DNA of 64,000 bases, taken from the NCBI RefSeq assembly GCF_002211305.1, contig NZ_LOKW01000026.1, forward strand, positions 62,001-126,000, written 5' to 3'. Within the stretch, counting starts at the first letter, position 1, and every line of letters starts with the position of its first letter. This document shows, one piece after another, positions 36,952 to 45,496 of this stretch. A program made the translations under genes and the position numbers. The stretch comes from Rhizobium sp. R634. GTDB lineage: Bacteria > Pseudomonadota > Alphaproteobacteria > Rhizobiales > Rhizobiaceae. Below the pieces are notes generated by a model. That model was given only the letters and a program-made list of their open reading frames with translations, ran no database searches and was not told where the DNA came from.

Positions 36952-38754
36952 CTATTGGGCGCTTGTATCCCACCATACCGGCAGCTGGTAGCCATAAAGC
37001 GGCACCGTGTCGGGATGGCCGATGCGCTTGCTGCGGGCCACCCATTGCTGGTCCATATGATAGAGCGGCAGCACGTAATGGCTGGAAAGCAGCAGCCTGT
37101 CGTAGGAGCGTACCGCTGCGGTGAAATCTTCTGCCGAGCGTGCCCGCAAGACGCGATCGATCAATGTGTCGAGGTCGGGATCGTTGGCGCCGGCAAAGCT
37201 GTCCGTGCCCTCGCGCGTCCGCGCAGCCGAAGACCAGCGGCCGAGCTGCTCATTTCCAGGGGAGAGCGAGGATGTGTAGGACTTCATGATCATGTCGTAG
37301 TCGAAGCTGTTTGTCCGGCTCTGATACTGCGAATCATCAACAGTGCGGATCGAGGCCGCAATGCCGATCGCCTGCAGCGAACGCTGGTAGGCGACGGCGA
37401 GCTTCTCCTGGTCGGCATTCTGCGTCATGATTTCAAAGGCGAGCTGACGGCCGGAGGCGTCGAGCATCTTGCCGCCCTGGATCGCATAACCGCCCTGCTT
37501 CAGCAGTGCAACGGCCTGCTTCAGCACATTGCGGTCGCGGCCGGAACCATCGGTGACCGGCAGCTTATAGGTGCCGTCGAGAATATCGGGCGCGATCTTG
37601 TCCTTGATCGGCCCGAGTAGGGCAATCTCCGCGGCATTGGCCGGAACGCCGAAGCTCGAAAGCTCCGAATTCTGCCAGAAGCTCTGCGTGCGCTTGTAGG
37701 CCCCGGAATAGAGATTCTTGTTCGCCCATTCGAAATCGAACACCAGCGACAAGCCCTCACGCACCTTCGCATCGGCAAAGATCGGCCGGCGCGTGTTGAA
37801 CACGAAGCCGAGCATGCCGCTCGGCAGTTTCGGCGTGAACACGTCCTTGATCGCAGCGCCCGAGGTCACCGCCGGGAAATTATAGGCATTGGCCCAATGG
37901 CCGGGATTGCCGTCGGGATAGATATCGACATCGCCCTTCTTGAAGGCCTCGAACAGCGTCGTGTCCTGCAGGAAATACTGGACGGTGATCTGGTCGTAAT
38001 TGTCGGTGCCGACCTTGGCGGGAATGTCCTTGCCCCAGTAATTGGGGTCGCGTTCATAGGTGATGCTCTCGCCCGGCTTGACCGTCTTGACCTTATACGG
38101 GCCGGAACCGACCGGCGGCGTCAGCGAGGTGCGGTCGAAGGTTTCGGGATCGATCGCATGTTTCGGCAGCACCGGGAAAAGGCCGAAAATCAACGGCGTC
38201 TCGCGATCGGCCTTGTCGTTGAAGGTGAAGCGCACGCTGTGCTCGCCGACCTTCTCCATCTTGTCGACCACCTTGAGGCGGTTGGAGAAGGGCACACGGC
38301 CCTTGTCGCGCATCAGCTCGAAGGTGAACATCACGTCCTCAGGCGTCACCGGCTGGCCATCGGACCATTTCGCCTTCGGATTGAGGTTGAACTGGATGAA
38401 GCTCCTGTTGTCGTCCCACTCGACCGTCTCGGCCAGCAGGCCATAAAGCGTGAAGGGCTCGTCGCGCGACCGCTGCATCAGCGATTCGTAGACGAGATTG
38501 CCGTATTCCGGGTCCCACATGCCGCGCGCCGTCGTGCGCATGCTCTTCAGAATGAACGGGTTGAGGCTGTCGAAGGTGCCGACGACGCCGTAGGTAATCT
38601 TGCCGCCCTTCTTCACGTCCGGATTGACGTAAGGGAAGTGCTTGTAATCAGCCGGCAGGGCCGGCTCGCCATGCATCGCGATACCGTGCAGCGGCTCGGC
38701 GGCGACAGTGCCGCACAGCAGCGAAAAGACGAGAGGGACAACGATCCGGAGCAT
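36952..38754 (-). CDS. Orphan family 5 extracellular solute-binding protein (YejA-like)
   Basis: 600 aa. Signal peptide 1-18 ends VAAEP. The mature start, with HGEPALPADYKHFPYVNPD then TFDSLNPFILK, matches YejA, the binding protein of the YejABEF peptide (microcin C type) importer. The ATG at 38754 follows aagga at proper spacing; ten in-frame codons upstream are rejected. No permease or ATPase gene adjoins it, so it must use a transporter encoded elsewhere or have another periplasmic role. Confidence 0.9.
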   Translation of the reverse strand: MLRIVVPLVFSLLCGTVAAEPLHGIAMHGEPALPADYKHFPYVNPDVKKGGKITYGVVGTFDSLNPFILKSMRTTARGMWDPEYGNLVYESLMQRSRDEPFTLYGLLAETVEWDDNRSFIQFNLNPKAKWSDGQPVTPEDVMFTFELMRDKGRVPFSNRLKVVDKMEKVGEHSVRFTFNDKADRETPLIFGLFPVLPKHAIDPETFDRTSLTPPVGSGPYKVKTVKPGESITYERDPNYWGKDIPAKVGTDNYDQITVQYFLQDTTLFEAFKKGDVDIYPDGNPGHWANAYNFPAVTSGAAIKDVFTPKLPSGMLGFVFNTRRPIFADAKVREGLSLVFDFEWANKNLYSGAYKRTQSFWQNSELSSFGVPANAAEIALLGPIKDKIAPDILDGTYKLPVTDGSGRDRNVLKQAVALLKQGGYAIQGGKMLDASGRQLAFEIMTQNADQEKLAVAYQRSLQAIGIAASIRTVDDSQYQSRTNSFDYDMIMKSYTSSLSPGNEQLGRWSSAARTREGTDSFAGANDPDLDTLIDRVLRARSAEDFTAAVRSYDRLLLSSHYVLPLYHMDQQWVARSKRIGHPDTVPLYGYQLPVWWDTSAQ

Positions 38755-38782
38755 TCGGCAATCCTTGATCCGTGAAACGGGC

Positions 38783-38911
38783 ATGATTCACCGCGAGACT
38801 ATCATCTGGTCGAGCGATTCCAACACTTCGGCACCATTTCTTTGGCACGGCGACGAAATTGCTCCCGAAATTGCCAAAGAAATGCTGGATATCTTGAACG
38901 CTGCGATGTAA
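38783..38911 (+). CDS. Possible small protein (42 aa)
   Basis: A 42-codon frame from ATG 38783 to TAA 38909-38911 with mixed, protein-like composition (WSSDSNTSAPFLWHGDE, then an amphipathic helix). It is divergent from the YejA-like gene. The ribosome site is weak and no family is recognised, so it may not be real. Confidence 0.3.
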   Translation: MIHRETIIWSSDSNTSAPFLWHGDEIAPEIAKEMLDILNAAM

Positions 38912-39037
38912 CAGGTGAACCCGAAGTTTCGGGGTCATGCATTTGCCTCATTTTTCCATGAGGTGGAGTGCCGAACGACCCGATGGTTGGGGCGGCAGGT
39001 CGCTGCCTCGAACGGATATCAGGAGACGGAATTCGTT

Positions 39038-39703
39038 ATGATGTTCAAGTCTGAAAAGAAAATGCGGGCAGCACTGTCCGTTCTGGCAGTGATGTTCGGC
39101 GTCGCTTCGGCACCGGTCTCCTCCTTCGCACAGGATGCGGCGGCACAGGCTCCCGCCGATGCCCCAGCGCAGGCCGCTGGAGCGCCGAAACTCGGCTGGT
39201 ACAAGACATGCAGCAAGCAGGAAGACAACGACATCTGTGTCGTCCAGAACCTGATCCTCGCCAATGGCGGCCAGCTCGTGACGGCCGTTGGCCTGATCTC
39301 GGTCTCAGGCAAGATCAACCGCAAGCTCTTGCAGGTATCGGTTCCCACAGCACGTCTGATTCCCCCCGGCATCATCATGCAGATCGATGGCGGCAAGGGC
39401 CAGAAGCTCGACTACGCCGTCTGCCTGCCGGACAAGTGCACCGCCGAAATTCCGCTGACCGACGCGATGATCGCCAGCCTCAAGAAGGGCAGCGACGTGA
39501 TCTTCACCTCGATCAACTTCCGCCGCGCCCCGAACCCGATCAAGATCTCGCTCGAAGGCTTCACCGGCGCTTATGACGGCGAGCCAGTTTCCGAATCCAA
39601 GCTCGCCGCAAGCCAGCGCAGCCTCCAGGAAGGCATGCAGAAGAAGGCCGACGAAGCCCGCAAGAAGCTGGAAGAAGCCCAGAAGGCCGCCAAGGCGCAG
39701 TAA
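39038..39703 (+). CDS. Invasion-associated locus B (IalB) family protein
   Basis: 221 aa. Signal peptide about 1-30 ends SSFAQ; an Ala/Pro/Gln linker follows, then the IalB domain (about 48-175) with paired cysteines in TCSKQEDNDIC and AVCLPDKC. The last 45 residues form a charged helix rich in Lys, Glu and Ala, likely coiled coil. The ATG at 39038 follows aggag at 39021. IalB proteins are named from Bartonella erythrocyte invasion but occur in many non-pathogenic Rhizobiales, where the role is unclear. A terminator follows. Confidence 0.88.
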   Translation: MMFKSEKKMRAALSVLAVMFGVASAPVSSFAQDAAAQAPADAPAQAAGAPKLGWYKTCSKQEDNDICVVQNLILANGGQLVTAVGLISVSGKINRKLLQVSVPTARLIPPGIIMQIDGGKGQKLDYAVCLPDKCTAEIPLTDAMIASLKKGSDVIFTSINFRRAPNPIKISLEGFTGAYDGEPVSESKLAASQRSLQEGMQKKADEARKKLEEAQKAAKAQ

Positions 39704-39724
39704 TCCTGCTTTCATATTGAATAG

Positions 39725-39750
39725 AAACCCGGCTTTAGGCCGGGTTTTTT
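39725..39750 (+). terminator. Intrinsic terminator after the IalB-family gene
   Basis: Perfect 9-bp stem aaacccggc/gccgggttt (39725-39733, 39739-39747) followed by a run of six T. Confidence 0.9.
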
Positions 39751-39810
39751 GTTGCTAGACCGCCGCCCGTCCTCCGCCGTGCGCCGGTTGTACGATTCGC
39801 GCCGCGGTTT

Positions 39811-39945
39811 GCCCCTCAACCCTCTCCCCGTCCTGACGGGGAGAGGGGACGTGCCCTGCGCGAGATATGGGAACCGAGAGGTCGCGGCTTGCTTCCTTCG
39901 TCCTGTGAGAACGGGGAGAAGGTGGCGGCAGCCGGATGAGGGGCT
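39811..39945. repeat. RIME-like rhizobial intergenic mosaic element
   Basis: A GC-rich block with a perfect 11-bp palindrome ccctctccccg/cggggagaggg (39820-39830 and 39837-39847) and a second part ending in ggtggcggcagccggatgag. This composition is that of the RIME-type intergenic elements dispersed in rhizobial genomes; identity is from memory of the family, not a search. Confidence 0.65.
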
Positions 39946-39982
39946 TCCCAGCGAAAAGCAGAAGCCGGATAGCTGCCAAAAG

Positions 39983-40011
39983 AAAAAGGCCTCGCTGGGA
40001 GAGGCGAGGCC
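39983..40011 (-). terminator. Intrinsic terminator for hspQ
   Basis: Perfect 8-bp stem ggcctcgc/gcgaggcc (39988-39995, 40004-40011), running on the minus strand into TTTTT. Confidence 0.8.
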
Positions 40012-40037
40012 GTGTTTCATTGATCAAAACGCCTGAC

Positions 40038-40367
40038 TTAATGGGCGAAGCTCATCTTGGGTTTGAACTGCCCTGACGGGGCCTGATCGAAAATCTGGTA
40101 GATCTGCGGGTTGCGCAGCGGCGTGCCGCTTTCGTCATTCACCAGGTTCTGCTCGGAGACATAAGCGACATATTCGCTCTCGTCGTTTTCGGCGAGCAGG
40201 TGATAGAAGGGCTGGTCCTTGCTCGGACGCACCTCGGCGGGGATAGAGTTCCACCATTCTTCCGTGTTCGCGAACTCCGGATCAACGTCGAAGATGACGC
40301 CGCGAAACGGAAAAACCTTATGCCGGACCACTTCGCCAATACTGAACTTTGCTATTCTTTCTTTCAT
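40038..40367 (-). CDS. hspQ: Heat shock protein HspQ
   Basis: 109 aa. The YccV/HspQ fold is visible in FSIGEVVRHKVFPFRGVIFD, EEWWNSIP and DQPFYHLLAEN. In E. coli HspQ promotes degradation of denatured DnaA and acts as a specificity factor for Lon; in rhizobia the role is inferred. The ATG at 40367 follows aggaag; 15 extra in-frame codons upstream are rejected. An inverted repeat (40384-40401) lies just upstream in the leader. Confidence 0.9.
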   Translation of the reverse strand: MKERIAKFSIGEVVRHKVFPFRGVIFDVDPEFANTEEWWNSIPAEVRPSKDQPFYHLLAENDESEYVAYVSEQNLVNDESGTPLRNPQIYQIFDQAPSGQFKPKMSFAH

Positions 40368-40383
40368 GGTACGACTTCCTTTC

Positions 40384-40401
40384 ATCACCCAAGTTGGTGA
40401 T
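40384..40401. repeat. Small inverted repeat in the hspQ leader
   Basis: atcacc-caagtt-ggtgat, 17 bases before the hspQ start codon. It could be an operator or leader hairpin. It lacks the extended structure of a ROSE thermometer as far as I can judge. Confidence 0.35.
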
Positions 40402-40487
40402 TGGCGCTCCATAAATCAAGATTTTTGAGCACCGTTCGTCACATGAACGTCATCTCCTCGCCATCTGCCGTCCGTGTCCTGAGAGGT

Positions 40488-40513
40488 GAAAGCCCCGGCG
40501 AACCGGGGCTTTC
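40488..40513 (-). terminator. Probable glnA terminator (strong hairpin, weak T tract)
   Basis: Perfect 11-bp stem gaaagccccgg/ccggggctttc with a tetraloop, 15 bases past the glnA stop. Only the stem itself supplies T residues, so termination strength is uncertain. Confidence 0.55.
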
Positions 40514-40527
40514 CGTATTCGGGCCGA

Positions 40528-41937
40528 TCAGGCCGAATAGTACATGTCGTATTCGACCGGGTGCGGCGTCATTTCGAAACGCATCACTTCGGCCATCTTC
40601 AGCTCGATGAAGGCATCGATCTGGTCGTCGTCGAAAACGCCGCCTGCTGTCAGGAACTTGCGGTCCTTGTCGAGGCTTTCGAGCGCTTCACGCAACGAGC
40701 CGCAGACGGTCGGGATCTTCTTCAGCTCCTTCGGCGGCAGATCGTAGAGGTCCTTGTCCATGGCCTTGCCGGGATGGATCTTGTTCTTGATGCCGTCGAG
40801 GCCGGCCATCAGCATCGCGGCAAAGGCGAGATAGGGATTGGCGGTCGGATCCGGGAAGCGGACTTCGACGCGCTTGGCCTTCGGGTTGGAGCCGAACGGA
40901 ATGCGGCAGGAGGCAGAGCGGTTGCGGGCCGAGTAGGCCAGCAGGACCGGCGCTTCGTAACCCGGCACGAGACGCTTGTAGGAGTTCGTCGACGGGTTGG
41001 TGAAGGCATTGATCGCCTTGGCATGCTTGATGATGCCGCCGATATAGTAGAGGCAGCTTTCGGAAAGACCTGCATATTCGTCGCCGGCGAAGGTCGGCTT
41101 GCCGCCCTTCCAGATCGACTGGTGCACATGCATGCCCGAGCCGTTGTCGCCGAAGATCGGCTTCGGCATGAAGGTTGCCGTCTTGCCGTAGGCGTTCGCC
41201 ACCTGATGCACGACATATTTGTAGATCTGCATCTTGTCGGCGTTGCGCACCAGCGTGTCGAATTTGATGCCGAGTTCGTGCTGGGCGGCGGCGACTTCGT
41301 GGTGATGCTTTTCGACGACGACGCCCATTTCGGCGAGCACCGTCAGCATTTCCGAGCGCATGTCCTGGGCGCTGTCGACAGGCGGAACCGGGAAATAGCC
41401 GCCCTTGACGCGCGGGCGATGGCCGAGGTTGCCGGTCTCATAGTCGGTGTCGTCGTTCGACGGCAGTTCGGTCGAATCGAGCCTGAAGCCGGTATTGTAG
41501 GGGTCGGCCTTGTACTTGACGTCGTCGAAAACGAAGAACTCGGCTTCCGGGCCGACGAAAATGGTGTCGCCGATGCCGGATGCCTTCAGATAGGCTTCGG
41601 CCTTCTTGGCGGTGCCGCGCGGATCGCGGTTATAGGCCTCGCCGGAGACCGGATCGAGGATGTCGCAGACGATAACCATGGTCGACTGAGCGAAGAACGG
41701 GTCCATATGCACCGTTTCGGTGTCGGGCATCAGCACCATGTCGGACTCGTTGATGGCCTTCCAGCCGCCGATCGAAGAGCCGTCGAACATGACGCCGTCA
41801 GCGAACATGTCTTCATCGACGCAGGCAACGTCCATCGTCACATGCTGCAGCTTACCCTTCGGGTCGGTGAAACGCAGATCGACGAACTTTACGTCGTTCT
41901 CCTTGATCTGCTTCAGAATTTCGCTTGCGGTCGCCAT
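40528..41937 (-). CDS. glnA: Type I glutamine synthetase
   Basis: 469 aa cytoplasmic dodecameric enzyme making glutamine from glutamate, ammonia and ATP. Landmarks include GMHVHQSIWK and the adenylylation tyrosine, Tyr398, in DKDLYDLPPKE, so activity should be switched off by GlnE under nitrogen excess. It lies 81 bases downstream of glnB on the same strand and is at least partly transcribed from the glnB promoter, as known for the rhizobial glnBA operon. Confidence 0.98.
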   Translation of the reverse strand: MATASEILKQIKENDVKFVDLRFTDPKGKLQHVTMDVACVDEDMFADGVMFDGSSIGGWKAINESDMVLMPDTETVHMDPFFAQSTMVIVCDILDPVSGEAYNRDPRGTAKKAEAYLKASGIGDTIFVGPEAEFFVFDDVKYKADPYNTGFRLDSTELPSNDDTDYETGNLGHRPRVKGGYFPVPPVDSAQDMRSEMLTVLAEMGVVVEKHHHEVAAAQHELGIKFDTLVRNADKMQIYKYVVHQVANAYGKTATFMPKPIFGDNGSGMHVHQSIWKGGKPTFAGDEYAGLSESCLYYIGGIIKHAKAINAFTNPSTNSYKRLVPGYEAPVLLAYSARNRSASCRIPFGSNPKAKRVEVRFPDPTANPYLAFAAMLMAGLDGIKNKIHPGKAMDKDLYDLPPKELKKIPTVCGSLREALESLDKDRKFLTAGGVFDDDQIDAFIELKMAEVMRFEMTPHPVEYDMYYSA

Positions 41938-42018
41938 TAAATACGTTCCTCCGATTTACAATAAAAATAGGTGGGTGCTCGTTGACGGTATCGGACTTTG
42001 CGCGATTGGCAAAGTGGC

Positions 42019-42357
42019 TCAGATGGCATCGATGCCGGTCTCGCCGGTGCGGATGCGGATAACCTCTTCGACGTTGGAGACGAAGATCTTTCCGTCGCCG
42101 ATGCGGCCGGTCTGCGCCGCCTTGCGGATCGCGTCGATGACGGCTTCCGCGTTTTCGTCGGCCAGCACGACCTCGACTTTGACCTTCGGCAGGAAGTCGA
42201 CGACGTATTCGGCTCCGCGGTAGAGTTCCGTGTGGCCCTTCTGACGACCGAAGCCCTTGGCTTCCGTGACTGTGATACCCTGCAAGCCGACTTCCTGAAG
42301 GGCTTCCTTCACTTCGTCCAGCTTGAAGGGCTTTATGATCGCTTCGATCTTTTTCAT
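42019..42357 (-). CDS. glnB: Nitrogen regulatory PII protein
   Basis: 112 aa. The T-loop uridylylation site is Tyr51 in ELYRGAEYVVDFLPK, and the C-terminal DGKIFVSNVEEVIRIRTGE matches the PII B/C loops. PII senses 2-oxoglutarate and ATP/ADP and controls GlnE and NtrB. Linkage to glnA, without amtB, marks it as GlnB not GlnK. The start ATG at 42357 lies about 60 bases after a sigma-54 promoter. Confidence 0.97.
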   Translation of the reverse strand: MKKIEAIIKPFKLDEVKEALQEVGLQGITVTEAKGFGRQKGHTELYRGAEYVVDFLPKVKVEVVLADENAEAVIDAIRKAAQTGRIGDGKIFVSNVEEVIRIRTGETGIDAI

Positions 42358-42416
42358 GAGAAAATGTCTCTCCGCTTCTCCCGTTATGGCAGGATCTTTC
42401 CCGCTCGCCGATATGA

Positions 42417-42432
42417 TGCAGATATCATGCCA
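42417..42432 (-). promoter_or_regulatory. Sigma-54 promoter of glnBA
   Basis: On the minus strand the sequence is TGGCATGATATCTGCA. It has GG and GC exactly ten bases apart and matches TGGCAcG-N4-tTGCa at nearly every position. Rhizobial glnBA is known to be NtrC/sigma-54 dependent. No convincing NtrC site (TGCACC-N5-GGTGCA) was found upstream. Confidence 0.8.
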
Positions 42433-42701
42433 GTTTGAAATCCATCTTTTCGAAAAAAGACGCCGTTTTTGACGAAACCGGCGCGTTTGCGGGGAATTCT
42501 AAGGCGTTTTGGTGGCGGACATATGGGAAAAACCGCATCACTTCATCAAAATCCTATCGAAAACCACAAAAATCCCATGCATTCGCAATCGCGAAAATAC
42601 CGAGCGGCTAGATTAAAATATAGGCAAATGCATAAAATAAGTGCTGTTGTTTTTCGCTTCAGTCGGTTGTTTTTTAGGCGTTTTTTGAATTGAATGGGCC
42701 A
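42433..42701. other. AT-richer intergenic region between glnB and nnr
   Basis: About 270 bases, notably AT-rich beyond 42520. It must hold enhancer sites for glnBA and the promoter of the downstream gene. Frames present here lack ribosome sites. No further element recognised. Confidence 0.5.
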
Positions 42702-44171
42702 ATGAGCGATCTGCCAGAACTTCTTCTCACCCCCGCTGAAATGGCGGCCGTCGACGCGGCTGCCGCCGCATCGGGCATTGATTCGTTCGGCCTGATGGAG
42801 AGGGCGGGTGCTGCCGTCGCCGCAGCCGCGTTGCGGCTTCATCCCGGCTCTCTGCGTTTCGTCGTGCTCTGCGGCCCCGGCAACAATGGCGGCGATGCCT
42901 ATGTCGCGGCAAGGCATCTGCAGGAGAGCGGAGCGGCGGTGGCGCTTTTCCATCTCGGCGATCCCTCCAGGCTGAAGGGCGATGCCGCCCGGGCGCGCTC
43001 CGGCTGCGCATTGGAGGGACGGGAACTCCGCCTCTACCAGCCCTCAACAGGCGATGTCGTCATCGACGGCCTGTTTGGTGCGGGCCTTGGCCGCGAGGTG
43101 CCGGAGGATGCGCGCGCCTTGATCCGCCGCGTCACCGAAGCCGGTATTCCCGTACTTGCCATTGATCTGCCCTCCGGCCTCGATGGCCGCACCGGCAAGG
43201 TGCTGGGCGCCGCCTTCCGGGCGCACAACACGGTGACCTTCATGACCCGCAAACCAGGCCATCTGCTGATGCCGGGCAGGGAGCTTTGCGGTGACCTGCA
43301 GGTCTTCGACATCGGCATTCCCGCCCGCATCATCAGGGCCGAGGCGAGCGGTCTGATCGCTGAGAACACGCCCGATCCCTGGAAGGGCGTGCTGCCGGCG
43401 GAGCAATTGGAAACCCATAAATACAAGCGCGGCCATCTGGTTGTCTTTTCCGGCGAGGCCGATAAGACGGGGGCTGCGCGCATGTCGGCCATCTCGGGCC
43501 TGAAGGCCGGCGCCGGTCTGGTGACGATTGCCGCCCCCCGGGCGGCGATGGCTGCAAATGCGGCGCATCTGACCGCCGTCATGCTGCATGCGGTGGATGA
43601 CGAAGCCGAACTCGAGGACTGGCTCTCCGACCGGCGGATGCAGACCTTCATTCTCGGCCCCGGTTTCGGCGTCAGCGCCAGGGCGCGCGGTTTCGTCAAG
43701 GTCCTTGCCGAGCGCCGTCTCGTGCTCGATGCCGACGGCATCTCTTCCTTTAAGGACGATCCGGAGCAGCTTTATGAGCTTTTCCGCGGTGAGCCGCGTC
43801 TCGTGCTGACGCCGCATGAAGGGGAGTTCTCGCGGCTCTTTCCCGATATCGGCGCCGACGAGACGCTCGGCAAGGTGGACAAGGCCGTGGCCGCCGCGCG
43901 GCGCGCTAATGCCGCCATCGTTTATAAGGGGGCGGACACCGTCATCGCCTCGCCGGACGGGCGTGCGCTCATCAATACCAATGCCCCGGTCTGGCTTGCG
44001 ACTGCCGGTTCCGGCGACGTGCTTGCCGGGATCATCGGCGGATTGCTCGCCCAGGGCCTGCCGGCTTTCGAGGCCGCCGCCGCCGGCGTCTGGCTGCATG
44101 GAGAGGCCGGCCGTCGCGCCGGCAAGGGGCTGACGGCCGAGGAGCTCGCAGCCGAGGTGTTGCCGCTTTAG
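42702..44171 (+). CDS. nnr: Bifunctional NAD(P)HX epimerase / ADP-dependent NAD(P)HX dehydratase
   Basis: 489 aa fusion that repairs hydrated NADH and NADPH. The N-terminal epimerase (about 1-210) has CGPGNNGGDAYVAARHL; the C-terminal kinase-fold dehydratase (about 220-489) has GPGFG and the nucleotide site AGSGDVLAGIIGGLLAQG. I choose ATG at 42702; a TTG four codons earlier is possible. Also known as YjeF/Nnr. No operon partner is evident. Confidence 0.93.
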   Translation: MSDLPELLLTPAEMAAVDAAAAASGIDSFGLMERAGAAVAAAALRLHPGSLRFVVLCGPGNNGGDAYVAARHLQESGAAVALFHLGDPSRLKGDAARARSGCALEGRELRLYQPSTGDVVIDGLFGAGLGREVPEDARALIRRVTEAGIPVLAIDLPSGLDGRTGKVLGAAFRAHNTVTFMTRKPGHLLMPGRELCGDLQVFDIGIPARIIRAEASGLIAENTPDPWKGVLPAEQLETHKYKRGHLVVFSGEADKTGAARMSAISGLKAGAGLVTIAAPRAAMAANAAHLTAVMLHAVDDEAELEDWLSDRRMQTFILGPGFGVSARARGFVKVLAERRLVLDADGISSFKDDPEQLYELFRGEPRLVLTPHEGEFSRLFPDIGADETLGKVDKAVAAARRANAAIVYKGADTVIASPDGRALINTNAPVWLATAGSGDVLAGIIGGLLAQGLPAFEAAAAGVWLHGEAGRRAGKGLTAEELAAEVLPL

Positions 44172-44222
44172 CGCCTCGCTTCTTTCCAGAGACACAAACG
44201 ACGCCGCAACAGTTTAAATTCC

Positions 44223-44264
44223 TGCATAATTCCTTAGATCGATTTCGATTTAAGGAATTATGCA
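44223..44264. repeat. Intergenic palindrome, family A (copy 2)
   Basis: Perfect 14-bp outer arms (44223-44236 and 44251-44264: tgcataattcctta/taaggaattatgca) with inner atcg-attt-cgat. Related to 25329-25371. Confidence 0.8.
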
Positions 44265-44327
44265 GTAGGTCTCGGGTAATGGATTTTCGGTTTTCTGTGT
44301 AAATCTGTCTTTCCGACGGAGGCTCGA

Positions 44328-45350
44328 ATGAGTGTTGGCCTGATCGCCCTTCTTGACGATATCGCGGCATTGGCCAAGGTGGCTGCGGCGTCCCTCGACG
44401 ATATTGCCGGCCAGGCCGCCAAGGCAGGCGCGAAAGCGGCGGGCGTCGTCATCGATGATGCGGCGGTCACACCCCGCTACGTCACCGGCTTTTCGGCAGC
44501 GCGCGAATTGCCGATCATCGGCAAGATCGCCATCGGTTCGTTGAAGAACAAGCTTCTGCTCCTGCTCCCGGCAGCCCTCGTCCTCAGCCTTGTCGCGCCG
44601 CAGGCGATCACGCCGCTGCTCATGATCGGCGGGCTTTATCTCTGCTACGAGGGCGTGGAAAAGGTCTACGCGCTGGTCATGCCGCATGCGGCTCACGCCC
44701 ACGAGTCGGCACTGGAGGCGACAAGCCTCGATGCCAAATCGATAGAAGACGAGAAGGTCGCCGGTGCGATCAAGACGGATTTCATCCTGTCGGCCGAAAT
44801 CATGGCGATTACGCTCAGTGCGGTGCCGTCAGGCAGCATGGTCACGCAGGCCGTTATCCTTGCCGTCGTCGGATTGGGCATAACCGCCGCGGTCTATGGC
44901 GGCGTGGCGCTGATCGTCAAGGCTGACGATCTCGGCTTGATGCTGGCGCGGGTGCGCACCGTATCTGCGATGGGCGCGCTCCTGCGTTCGATCGGAAAAG
45001 GCCTTGTCACCGGCATGCCCTATTTCCTGAAACTCCTCGGCATCGTCGGAACCGCCGCCATGATCTGGGTCGGCGGCGGCATCATCGTTCACGGCCTCGA
45101 AGCTTATGGGTTCGGCGGCCTTGCGCATCTGATCCATGATGCCGGAGAGGCGATTGCCCATGCCGTTCCCGTTCTGCCATCCGTGCTGCGCTGGATCGTC
45201 GAGGCCGCCGGAGCGGGCATTATCGGCATCGTTGTCGGTCTGGTCGCAATCCCGCTCGCAGGCTACGTCGTCTCGCCGGCGTGGCGATATCTCAAATCGC
45301 TTCTGCCTCGCCGCCGGCAAAAAGAAGCGCTGGCGGACGAGAAGAAGTGA
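44328..45350 (+). CDS. DUF808-family membrane protein (YedI-like)
   Basis: 340 aa. The N-terminus SVGLIALLDDIAALAKVAAA and a central GLYLCYEGVEKVYAL are hallmarks of YedI/DUF808. Five or six hydrophobic segments are visible from about residue 70 to 320. The ATG at 44328 follows cggaggctcga. It is an inner-membrane protein of unknown function. A family A palindrome lies in its leader region. Confidence 0.88.
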   Translation: MSVGLIALLDDIAALAKVAAASLDDIAGQAAKAGAKAAGVVIDDAAVTPRYVTGFSAARELPIIGKIAIGSLKNKLLLLLPAALVLSLVAPQAITPLLMIGGLYLCYEGVEKVYALVMPHAAHAHESALEATSLDAKSIEDEKVAGAIKTDFILSAEIMAITLSAVPSGSMVTQAVILAVVGLGITAAVYGGVALIVKADDLGLMLARVRTVSAMGALLRSIGKGLVTGMPYFLKLLGIVGTAAMIWVGGGIIVHGLEAYGFGGLAHLIHDAGEAIAHAVPVLPSVLRWIVEAAGAGIIGIVVGLVAIPLAGYVVSPAWRYLKSLLPRRRQKEALADEKK

Positions 45351-45496
45351 ATCAACTCAAAATGCTTCCGCGTTCGCGCATCTCAAAAGTCGCGGCTTTC
45401 CAGACGTCATACCCAGCCTGCGCTTGAAACGGACGAATAGTGATCCGCATGCGGCGATGATTGCCCATGCGGTCATTGCCCACCGATGAACCCGGC

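Noticed and set aside
40368..40420. ROSE-type RNA thermometer in the hspQ leader
   Set aside because: Only a 6-bp hairpin is visible and the ribosome site is not evidently sequestered by the conserved ROSE pairing.
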